Assembly (NCBI GenBank): GCA_024642325.1
Contig: JAHEBI010000074.1
Location: 1 to 8,821, forward strand
DNA length: 8,821 bases
From: Eudoraea sp.
GTDB lineage: Bacteria > Bacteroidota > Bacteroidia > Flavobacteriales > Flavobacteriaceae
Direction: 5' to 3'
The notes under the pieces are model-generated. The model did no database searches, was not told the DNA's origin, and worked only from the letters and a program-made list of their open reading frames with translations. This document shows positions 1-5,135 of the stretch, in pieces. Made by a program: the position numbers and the translations under genes. Each line of letters opens with the position of its first letter. Positions within the stretch are counted from its first letter, which is position 1.

Positions 1-1133
1 CCCACTATATCAAATATGTTGGCATTACTTTTAGCAGCTGAAAAATCTGTTGAAAAACTACCAAAAAGCTTATATTTCTCTGTAATATATACTTCAGTGC
101 CCACTCCGTAATTTATTACCGAACGTAATTTCGAGCTTAAATCAAAAGAGTTAATCTCATCTATGCCATCTTCAATTGAAGGAAGCGTCAAACGGTCATA
201 TTCATCAACCTTGGCATGCCAGTCGACTTTTAAATGCAGCATACTTTTCCCAATTGGAACACCAGATCCAATGGCGATTCCCAATGGCACTTTTCTGGAT
301 GAACCAATGTTTTGCAAATCCACAAATTTAAAAATATCTTCCTCAACACTATTTCCTGCCAATGTCTGCTGATATTTAAATTTTCCGTTACCCTTAATTT
401 CCCAATAGGGCAAATCGATATTCAACCCTAGACTAATTTTAGATAATTTCCAGGCAAAACCCAATTTCCAAAACATTCCGTAAGATTCCTGTCTAATTCG
501 GAATTGGCTATAAAAGAAATTTACGTTTTGACTTTCTTCCTGGGAACTATATGTTAAAAAATTTGACCCTTGATAATCATAAACCGAAGCGAAAACGGAA
601 ACACCTATACTGAAATTTTCAGTTATCATTTTCCCCCAGGTTAAGCCGTACCATTCGTCTGTTTCTTTAAATCCCAATTGTATTTCTCCAATAAATCTTT
701 CCACACCATCATTTTCTTCAAGTATGTCCCCAGGTTGAATTCCCGTAGAATAGTTGATATTAAAGTTCGATTTCGCCCTGGAGATAAAAGAATAGGCAAA
801 ATTATGGCCTTTTAAAGATTTAATTTTAAAAGTCCCGGCGAGCATACTTGGTATTCCCTGAAATTTTGAACTGCTTAATTTTGTATTTTCACCAACAGTG
901 TTCTTAATATTAAAACTAATATATTGGTAGGCCTTGGCATCAATTGAAAAAGCGGGATTTTCCACCATAGCAATTCTTGCAGGATTATAATAGGTCAATC
1001 CTAAATCATCAACACTACCTGTAACGTTTCCGCTTAATAAAATAGATCTATTACCGAAATTCTCACTATTATAATTATCTCCTTGAGAAAATAGGGAAAT
1101 TGAAATTAATATAATAGGTACTATTTTTTTCAT
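1..1133 (-). CDS. Outer-membrane beta-barrel protein, FadL/OMPP1-like (partial, C-terminus beyond left edge)
   Basis: The frame is open from an ATG at 1133-1131 to the window edge, giving 377 residues without a stop. The protein starts with MKKIVPIILISISLFSQG, a short basic then hydrophobic stretch that reads as a Sec signal peptide. Near residues 38-55 it has GSVDDLGLTYYNPARIA, which resembles the 'DD...YNPA' segment near the N-terminus of FadL/OMPP1/TodX transporters. The rest alternates polar and aromatic residues in short strands (for example MFWKLGFAWKL, ISLGLNIDLPYWEI), as expected for a barrel in the outer membrane. FadL-type proteins carry hydrophobic substrates across that membrane, but the substrate here is unknown. 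The barrel call is fairly safe; the family assignment rests on one motif and could instead be a related PorV/PorQ-like or uncharacterised barrel. The gene is divergent from the kinase pair at 1574. Confidence 0.72.
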   Translation of the reverse strand, partial: MKKIVPIILISISLFSQGDNYNSENFGNRSILLSGNVTGSVDDLGLTYYNPARIAMVENPAFSIDAKAYQYISFNIKNTVGENTKLSSSKFQGIPSMLAGTFKIKSLKGHNFAYSFISRAKSNFNINYSTGIQPGDILEENDGVERFIGEIQLGFKETDEWYGLTWGKMITENFSIGVSVFASVYDYQGSNFLTYSSQEESQNVNFFYSQFRIRQESYGMFWKLGFAWKLSKISLGLNIDLPYWEIKGNGKFKYQQTLAGNSVEEDIFKFVDLQNIGSSRKVPLGIAIGSGVPIGKSMLHLKVDWHAKVDEYDRLTLPSIEDGIDEINSFDLSSKLRSVINYGVGTEVYITEKYKLFGSFSTDFSAAKSNANIFDIV

Positions 1134-1573
1134 TATAAATGATTGAGGTCAAAAAAAAGTATCTCATATTTATTCAATAGCTGTGGAGAAAAAATATTTA
1201 CCGAAACCCCCATGAAAAACTTATTTAGAATAATTTCTTAGGGGAATTTTTATAATTCGCTAGCAATAATAAACAAGTATAACTTGAATTAAAATGAGAT
1301 TGATCATGTATTGCAGATGGCCTTTTTAGAAAAGCACAAGCTGGACCGGTGAGATATTAGATTCCCTGGTATAGAGATCTTTTGTTTGAAAAGAGGAAGT
1401 AACTTGTGGGGTGAATAAACAAAAGACAATGTTTTCATTTAATGGTTTCATTGATTTATTCTTTTTAAAATCGAACGATAAATGTATCAGCTATGTGCAA
1501 TGTAGCTCATGATATAAATCATCAAACTTCTGAAATCGCGGGTTTAACTTAGTGTCCTGAAACAATAAACAGG
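1134..1573. other. 440-bp divergent intergenic region with no supported gene
   Basis: This AT-rich stretch separates the minus-strand barrel gene from the plus-strand kinase gene, so it should hold both promoters. No exact TAnnTTTG box is seen for either gene. The closest candidate for the barrel gene is TACTTTTT, read on the minus strand near 1163-1170, without a well-spaced TTTG upstream. All reading frames are broken by frequent stops. A weak hairpin (ATGAT, loop ATAA, ATCAT) lies at 1509-1522, and a loose CCCC/GGGG pairing spans about 1207-1244. Neither is strong enough to call as a regulator. Confidence 0.6.
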
Positions 1574-2086
1574 ATGATTGTATTCGTTTTTGGTTTGCCA
1601 GGTACCGGCAAGAGTTATTTTGCTTCAAGACTTGCAAAAATGATAGATGCCAGCTATCTGAATAGTGATAAGTTAAGGAAGGAGCTATTTGCACAAAGAA
1701 CATATTCCTATCATGAGAAAAAAGTGGTTTATGATACCATGCTCGGCAAGGCGAAAGAAGCAATAGCCATGGGTCAAAACCTGGTACTTGATGCCACATT
1801 CCATAAAAAAGAAACCAGAGATACTTTTATGAAGCAAGTATCAGATCAGGGCGAGGTTTTTTATATTGAATTACATTCAGCCGAAAGTACGATCAAAGAG
1901 CGATTAAAAAAAAGCAGGCCTTATAGCGAAGCCGATTTTGAAGTATATAAACTGATCCAGCAACAATGGGAACCGTTTAACGAGCACCATTTGGTGTTGG
2001 AATCTACGAATAATAACATTGAAGAAATGTTGCTAAAAGCTGTGCAATACATAGGTTGGAAGAATGATACAGGAACAGATAAATAG
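1574..2086 (+). CDS. Small P-loop kinase / AAA_33-type ATP-binding protein
   Basis: This 170-residue protein has the Walker A motif GLPGTGKS at residues 7-14 (Lys13, Ser14), so the ATG at 1574 puts the P-loop where small kinases have it. SDKLRKEL at 31-38 matches the 'SD..R' element of predicted kinases of the COG0645/AAA_33 group. LVLDATF at 70-76 (Asp73) is a good Walker B/acceptor-site strand. Arg/Lys-rich segments around 106-115 could form the lid. Together these indicate a soluble cytoplasmic nucleotide-dependent phosphotransferase of the shikimate- or gluconate-kinase-like fold; the substrate is not known. The gene overlaps the next one by 23 bp in a different frame, so the two are probably cotranscribed and translationally coupled. 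Relatives in other phyla are found fused to the same type of partner. No clear Shine-Dalgarno site precedes the start, as is common in Bacteroidota. Confidence 0.85.
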   Translation: MIVFVFGLPGTGKSYFASRLAKMIDASYLNSDKLRKELFAQRTYSYHEKKVVYDTMLGKAKEAIAMGQNLVLDATFHKKETRDTFMKQVSDQGEVFYIELHSAESTIKERLKKSRPYSEADFEVYKLIQQQWEPFNEHHLVLESTNNNIEEMLLKAVQYIGWKNDTGTDK

Positions 2087-3080
2087 CTTGCTCTTAGAAG
2101 GGGAATTTCCGGAAGTTTCAGCAGAAAGGGAATTGATTGAAACCCATATTTCATGGGTCTTTATTTGCCGCCGGTTCGTTTACAAAATCAAAAAGCCCAT
2201 TAAATATTCATTTCTTGATTTTTCTACTATTGAAAAGCGTAAAAAATATTGCAAAAGGGAAATTGAATTGAACAAGCGGCTAACCAATGACATTTACCTG
2301 GATGTGGTTCCCATATATAGATTGAATGACCATTATAAAATAGGAGGAAACGCTGGGACGGTAATCGACTACGCCGTAAGGATGCATAAAATGGACAGGA
2401 CTAAACAAATGGACCAGCTGTTGGTTCAAAATAAAGTAACGAAATCCGACATTCAAAACCTGGCTAAAAAAATTGCGATTTTTCATGGGAACACTGTTAT
2501 AATCTATCAAAAAGACGTGCTGGATATTCAGGAAGAATTCAACGATTTGGAAGGGGAAAAGGGGTATCTCGCAAGGCAATCTAATGGCAGCAAGTATGCA
2601 ACTATTATTGAAAGCGCCATAAAAGCCTCCAATGATTTTTTAAAGAGAAACAAGGATTTGCTGGCGGGCAGACTCAGGGCCGGTTTCTTCAGGGATTGCC
2701 ATGGAGACCTTCATTCCAGGAATATTTTTTTATTACCATCGCCTCAACCTTTCGATTGTATTGAATTCAATGATGATTACAGGCAAATCGATGTTTTGAA
2801 CGAAGTGGCCTTTCTATGTATGGATCTCGATGCATTTGGGAAAAAAGATTTATCCGAGCTATTTCTCGAATATTACAATCAATTTTTCCCCACAATGAAA
2901 TCGTCGAAAGAACACCATCTTTTTGTTTTTTACAAGGCCTATCGCGCAAATGTACGCGCCAAGGTCAACAGTTTGAGGGCAAAGAGTGCGGTGGACGAAA
3001 AAGAAAGAACAAAGGCATTGTCTGAAGTAGATAAATACCTTCGGTTGATGGAAAGCTATTTGAAAACCCTTAGTTTATGA
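2064..3080 (+). CDS. Aminoglycoside-phosphotransferase-fold protein (COG2187-like)
   Basis: This 338-residue protein has a protein-kinase-like phosphotransferase fold. VYKIKKP (residues 39-45) carries the likely ATP-binding lysine. It is followed by FLDFSTIEKRK and then IYLDVVPIYRL, a run typical of COG2187 proteins. The catalytic loop HGDLHSRN lies at 213-220 (Asp215, Asn220), and FDCIEFND at 230-237 (Asp231) stands where the DFG-like metal-binding aspartate belongs. YKAYRANVRAK near 290-300 is a further family-like segment. All catalytic residues are present, so it should be active, yet no substrate is established for this family; the 'aminoglycoside' name reflects fold and is not evidence of resistance. 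The start at 2064 overlaps the upstream kinase gene by 23 bp and has a weak purine-rich GGAAG just before it. The stop codon is also the first three bases of a 112-bp direct repeat, so the 3' end of the gene sits exactly on a duplication boundary. Confidence 0.85.
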   Translation: MIQEQINSLLLEGEFPEVSAERELIETHISWVFICRRFVYKIKKPIKYSFLDFSTIEKRKKYCKREIELNKRLTNDIYLDVVPIYRLNDHYKIGGNAGTVIDYAVRMHKMDRTKQMDQLLVQNKVTKSDIQNLAKKIAIFHGNTVIIYQKDVLDIQEEFNDLEGEKGYLARQSNGSKYATIIESAIKASNDFLKRNKDLLAGRLRAGFFRDCHGDLHSRNIFLLPSPQPFDCIEFNDDYRQIDVLNEVAFLCMDLDAFGKKDLSELFLEYYNQFFPTMKSSKEHHLFVFYKAYRANVRAKVNSLRAKSAVDEKERTKALSEVDKYLRLMESYLKTLSL

Positions 3081-3129
3081 TACTTTCCTGGTTTCTAGAC
3101 TCAAAAAGTAAACTTTTGCGTTTCAAAAC

Positions 3130-3164
3130 AAAAAAAGCCCCTCACACTTTTGTGTGAAGGGCTT
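3130..3164 (-). terminator. Rho-independent terminator in repeat A
   Basis: The arms 3135-3147 and 3152-3164 enclose a TTTT loop (AAAA on the minus strand). In minus-strand RNA the single unmatched position becomes a U-G wobble, so all 13 positions pair, and the hairpin is followed by seven Us. In plus-strand RNA the same position is a C/A mismatch and no U-run follows. This fixes the direction as minus, as expected behind a tRNA gene. Confidence 0.8.
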
Positions 3165-3172
3165 AATGTTTG

Positions 3173-3186
3173 CGGTCCGGACGGGA
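3173..3186 (-). pseudogene. tRNA-Asp 3'-end fragment (copy A)
   Basis: These 14 bases are identical to the last 14 bases of the intact tRNA-Asp at 3571-3584: the 3' half of the T stem, the 3' strand of the acceptor stem, and the discriminator G. The two bases after the discriminator (CA on the minus strand) match as well. Nothing resembling the rest of a tRNA (acceptor 5' strand, D arm, anticodon arm) lies upstream, so it cannot be a functional tRNA. It is either a decayed tRNA copy or the scar of integration into a tRNA 3' end. Confidence 0.8.
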
Positions 3187-3189
3187 TTG

Positions 3190-3281
3190 CTTTCTCCCCA
3201 CTTCCGTTAAAACTACAGTGTATCAAAAGCGGCCTGGGGGGTGGGCATGCAAATCAACCGCCCTTTGCCAACTGCGTTGGC
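3190..3281. other. Non-coding spacer between repeat copies A and B
   Basis: These 92 bases hold a GC-rich block at 3230-3246, shared in diverged form with 3417-3434. They end with a small inverted repeat at 3267-3281 (GCCAAC, loop TGC, GTTGGC) that abuts repeat B. The lengths fit the missing 5' part of a tRNA copy plus spacer, but no tRNA-like arms can be drawn here. Confidence 0.55.
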
Positions 3282-3334
3282 TGATACTTTCCTGGTTTCT
3301 ACACTCAAAAAGTAAACTTTTGCGTTTCGAAACT

Positions 3335-3368
3335 AAAAAAGCCCCTCACACTTTTGTGTGAAGGGCTT
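3335..3368 (-). terminator. Rho-independent terminator in repeat B
   Basis: The 13-position hairpin is identical to the one in copy A (arms 3339-3351 and 3356-3368), followed on the minus strand by six Us. As in copy A, only the minus-strand RNA pairs at every position, through a U-G wobble. It lies downstream of the tRNA-tail fragment at 3377-3390, the same order as in the intact tRNA gene and its terminator. Confidence 0.8.
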
Positions 3369-3376
3369 AATGTTTG

Positions 3377-3390
3377 CGGTCCGGACGGGA
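3377..3390 (-). pseudogene. tRNA-Asp 3'-end fragment (copy B)
   Basis: A second 14-nt exact copy of the tRNA-Asp 3' end. It lies 204 bp from the copy A fragment and 194 bp from the same segment in the intact tRNA, so the three tails form a near-regular array. No D or anticodon arm can be found upstream of it. Confidence 0.8.
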
Positions 3391-3455
3391 TTGATTCCCT
3401 CTCTCCTTTCGGAAATCGGCCTAAGGGGGTGGGCCCAGCGGTAAAGCGAGTCCTT

Positions 3456-3474
3456 CTGGTTTCAAAGAAACCAG
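3456..3474 (+). terminator. Possible plus-strand terminator
   Basis: A hairpin with an 8-bp stem (CTGGTTTC / GAAACCAG) and an AAA loop is followed on the plus strand by TTATTCTTTTT. The minus strand lacks a U-run after the stem. It could end transcription coming from the kinase/phosphotransferase pair, although it lies almost 380 bp beyond their stop codon. The left arm (ctggttt) also occurs near the start of repeats A and B without its partner arm. Confidence 0.4.
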
Positions 3475-3527
3475 TTATTCTTTTTCCTTTATCCACAGTT
3501 CTAAGTAAACTCAAATGCTCCTAAATG

Positions 3528-3559
3528 AAAAAGTCCTAAGCACTTACGTGCACAGGACT
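3528..3559 (-). terminator. Terminator of the intact tRNA-Asp gene
   Basis: On the minus strand, AGTCCT and AGGACT form the outer stem and GCAC / GTGC the inner stem around a GTAA loop, with one U-G wobble and one mismatch between them, followed by five Us. It begins 11 nt past the tRNA 3' end. Its sequence differs from the terminators in repeats A and B, although its position relative to the tRNA tail is equivalent. Confidence 0.75.
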
Positions 3560-3570
3560 CTTCTATACTG

Positions 3571-3644
3571 CGGTCCGGACGGGACTCGAACCCGCGACCC
3601 CCTGCGTGACAGGCAGGTATTCTAACCAACTGAACTACCGGACC
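3571..3644 (-). tRNA. trnD: tRNA-Asp (anticodon GTC)
   Basis: The 74-nt minus-strand sequence folds as a complete cloverleaf. The 7-bp acceptor stem is GGTCCGG / CCGGACC with discriminator G; the D arm is GTTC / GAAT with a GG-containing loop; the anticodon stem is CCTGC / GCAGG with loop CTGTCAC, giving anticodon GTC; the variable loop has 5 nt; the T arm is GCGGG-TTCGAGT-CCCGT. GTC reads both aspartate codons. The CCA end is not encoded, since CAG follows the discriminator, so CCA must be added enzymatically. It has its own promoter upstream and a terminator 11 nt downstream, so it appears to be transcribed alone. Confidence 0.97.
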
Positions 3645-3661
3645 GTGGCGTTTAGCGTGTG

Positions 3662-3692
3662 CAAATATACGCTGCTTATTGAATTCCACAAA
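3662..3692 (-). promoter_or_regulatory. Bacteroidota-type promoter of tRNA-Asp
   Basis: On the minus strand, TTTG (3692-3689) is followed after 19 bp by TATATTTG (3669-3662). This is an exact match to the TTTG / TAnnTTTG -33/-7 elements read by the primary sigma factor of Bacteroidota. The -7 box ends 17 nt before the first base of the tRNA, which leaves a short leader. The promoter sits between the DUF58 gene stop and the tRNA, giving the tRNA independent transcription. Confidence 0.8.
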
Positions 3693-3717
3693 CAATTTTT
3701 TTAAAATTCGGTCAGGG

Positions 3718-4647
3718 CTATAAAAAATTCTGCCGCTCTATCATAAACGTATTCAATACCCTGGTAAAAGGTTTCCGGATATCTACTTCCACATATTTGA
3801 TTTTGTACTGTGCACATTTTAGTTTTAAATCTTCCAAATATTCATTGATCCCAATTTCATAGGCTTCTTTAATACTGTCGGCATAGAGGTCTATATGACT
3901 TCCTGTTTCTACATCAATAAATCTTTTGGGGGTGTTCTCAAAGTTAAAATGTAATTCCGTTTCATTGTCCAGTAAGTGGAATAGGACTACTTCATGTTTG
4001 TTGTATTTTAAATGACGCAGGGCATCAAAAAGTTTTTCATCTGAAGTGGTGGTCTGGAACATATCTGTAAAAAGAAAAACAAGGCTACGCCTTTTTATCT
4101 TCTCTGCTATCTGATGTAAATAAGTATAGAGTTCTGTTTGTCTGGCGGGCTTCCTTTCCAGGCTTATTTCACTTAGCTTGGCCAGCAACATCTGGTGCTG
4201 TCTTTCACTTCCCTTCTCAGAGGCGTAAAAGGAATATTCATCAGAAAAAACACTTAATCCCACAGCATCACGCTGTTTTTTCAGAATGTTCATTAAAGCG
4301 GCAATGGCAAGTACCCCGAAACCTATTTTGTTTAAATGATCAATGGAAAGCTTGTGTATTTCCGGATAGTACATCGAGGCGGAATTATCCAGGATCATAT
4401 GACATCTCAGATTGGTCTCTTCTTCATATCTTTTGGTATAAAGCTTGTCTGTCTTTGCAAACAGTTTCCAGTCTATATGCTTGGTGCTCTCTCCGGTATT
4501 GTAAATTTTGTGTTCCGCAAATTCGGCAGAAAAACCGTGAAAGGGGCTTTTGTGGATTCCGCTGATAAAACCTTCCACAATCTGATTTGCCAATAATTCC
4601 AGGTTTTGAAATAAGGGAGCTCTATGTAATTCTGACCGCAAATCCAT
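3718..4647 (-). CDS. DUF58 domain protein with vWA-like fold
   Basis: This 309-residue protein fits the length of stand-alone DUF58 proteins. The hallmark stretch runs over residues 27-80, with elements such as HGFSAEFAEH, HIDWKLFAKTDKLY and KRYEEETNL. After it, LDNSASM (86-92) provides a DxSxS metal-site motif (Asp87, Ser89, Ser91) of von Willebrand A type, and FLFTD (191-195) is a likely further metal-site strand. There is no signal peptide or membrane segment, so it should be cytoplasmic. DUF58 proteins commonly work with MoxR-type AAA ATPases, and in Bacteroidota lie near BatA/BatB-like proteins; none of these is in the window. The gene follows trxA on the same strand, but a strong terminator ends only 16 nt before its ATG and no promoter box is evident, so its expression may depend on read-through. 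Confidence 0.9.
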   Translation of the reverse strand: MDLRSELHRAPLFQNLELLANQIVEGFISGIHKSPFHGFSAEFAEHKIYNTGESTKHIDWKLFAKTDKLYTKRYEEETNLRCHMILDNSASMYYPEIHKLSIDHLNKIGFGVLAIAALMNILKKQRDAVGLSVFSDEYSFYASEKGSERQHQMLLAKLSEISLERKPARQTELYTYLHQIAEKIKRRSLVFLFTDMFQTTTSDEKLFDALRHLKYNKHEVVLFHLLDNETELHFNFENTPKRFIDVETGSHIDLYADSIKEAYEIGINEYLEDLKLKCAQYKIKYVEVDIRKPFTRVLNTFMIERQNFL

Positions 4648-4663
4648 AGGACCAAGATAAACT

Positions 4664-4695
4664 AAAAAAGGTTTAGCATATGCTAAACCTTTTTT
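4664..4695 (-). terminator. Terminator after trxA (symmetrical hairpin)
   Basis: The 32-nt sequence is a perfect inverted repeat centred between 4679 and 4680. The core stem GGTTTAGC / GCTAAACC is flanked by six As on one side and six Ts on the other, so it can act in either direction. It begins 22 bp past the trxA stop and ends 16 bp before the DUF58 start codon. Confidence 0.85.
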
Positions 4696-4717
4696 AAAAC
4701 AGGAATTTCTTTTTTAT

Positions 4718-5035
4718 TTATAGGACCGCTTCAATGGCATCGGTATAAACTTTTTTAGGGGATACGCCTACCTGTCTGGTTACGATTTCACCGTCTTTAA
4801 ACACAAGGACGGTTGGAATATTTCGCACTCCGTATTTTGCAGCGTATTCCTGATTGGAGTCTACATCAACTTTCCCTACAACGGCTTTACCTTCATATTC
4901 AGCACTTACCTCATCTATAATAGGTCCTACCATTCTGCAAGGACCGCACCATGCTGCCCAAAAATCAACCACTACGGGTTTATCACTTTTTAAAACTACC
5001 TCATCAAAAGTAGCGTCAGTTATCTCTAAAGCCAT
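4718..5035 (-). CDS. trxA: Thioredoxin
   Basis: This 105-residue protein is a standard single-domain thioredoxin. The redox motif WCGPC is at residues 29-33 (Cys30, Cys33). The buried aspartate before it is Asp24 in VVVDFW, and the cis-proline loop is NIPTVLVF with Pro74. It has no signal peptide, so it acts in the cytoplasm, where thioredoxin reductase keeps it reduced and it passes electrons to ribonucleotide reductase, peroxiredoxins and other targets. The ATG at 5035 gives the family's usual length. It lies 100 bp downstream of dnaE on the same strand, with a TAnnTTTG box in the gap and a strong terminator after it, so it is probably its own transcription unit as well as a possible read-through partner of dnaE. 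Confidence 0.97.
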   Translation of the reverse strand: MALEITDATFDEVVLKSDKPVVVDFWAAWCGPCRMVGPIIDEVSAEYEGKAVVGKVDVDSNQEYAAKYGVRNIPTVLVFKDGEIVTRQVGVSPKKVYTDAIEAVL

Positions 5036-5057
5036 ATTGTTTTTATTTAGAATTATG

Positions 5058-5065
5058 CAAATTTA
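5058..5065 (-). promoter_or_regulatory. Putative -7 promoter box of trxA
   Basis: TAAATTTG on the minus strand fits the TAnnTTTG -7 consensus of Bacteroidota and ends 22 nt before the trxA ATG, leaving an AT-rich leader without Shine-Dalgarno site. No TTTG stands at the usual 17-23 bp spacing; the nearest upstream TTG is 27 bp away, so the -33 element is weak or absent. Confidence 0.5.
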
Positions 5066-5135
5066 GTCAATTATTCTGCCTTTTCATTACTTCAATAGTA
5101 TTCGTTTTTCCTATTACACCATTGAAAAAGCTTAT

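Larger units (their letters stand above)
3078..3189. repeat. Direct repeat copy A (112 bp) carrying a terminator and a tRNA-Asp tail
   Basis: It matches copy B at 3282-3393 at 109 of 112 positions without gaps, by eye. It begins with the TGA stop of the phosphotransferase gene, contains an inverted repeat (3130-3164), and ends just past a 14-nt segment identical to the 3' end of tRNA-Asp. Beyond 3189 the two copies diverge, but a related GC-rich block appears at 3230-3246 (cggcctggggggtgggc) and in the copy B arm at 3417-3434 (cggcctaagggggtgggc). The duplication was therefore probably about 200 bp long, with its central part more eroded. Confidence 0.93.
3282..3393. repeat. Direct repeat copy B (112 bp) carrying a terminator and a tRNA-Asp tail
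   Basis: This is the second copy of the unit at 3078-3189, offset by exactly 204 bp, with three substitutions and no gaps. Two of the differences lie in the AT-rich stretch just before the hairpin arm; hairpin and tRNA tail are unchanged. There is no open gene here, so the near-identity points to a recent duplication or to gene conversion between the copies. Confidence 0.93.

Noticed and set aside
1211..1240. Mini-ORF ATG...TAG coding for MKNLFRIIS
   Set aside because: It looks like the first residues of a signal peptide, but with nine codons and no continuation in frame there is no evidence of function.
1491..1799. 102-residue open frame on the minus strand
   Set aside because: It is antisense to the start of the P-loop kinase gene and includes the region coding for the Walker A motif; its translation has no domain signal.
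2064..3080. Aminoglycoside resistance gene
   Set aside because: Only the fold is shared with aminoglycoside phosphotransferases; the N-terminal signature fits the uncharacterised COG2187 group, and it is paired with a P-loop kinase.
3170..3361. 63-residue open frame over the repeats
   Set aside because: It runs through tRNA-tail and terminator sequence, and its translation is what a hairpin and tRNA fragment would give by chance.
3078..3393. CRISPR-like reading of the direct repeats
   Set aside because: There are only two long repeats of 112 bp with one spacer and no cas genes, and the repeats contain terminators and tRNA tails.
3501..3695. 64-residue open frame on the minus strand across the tRNA
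   Set aside because: It covers the complete tRNA-Asp gene and its promoter, so a protein here is not credible.
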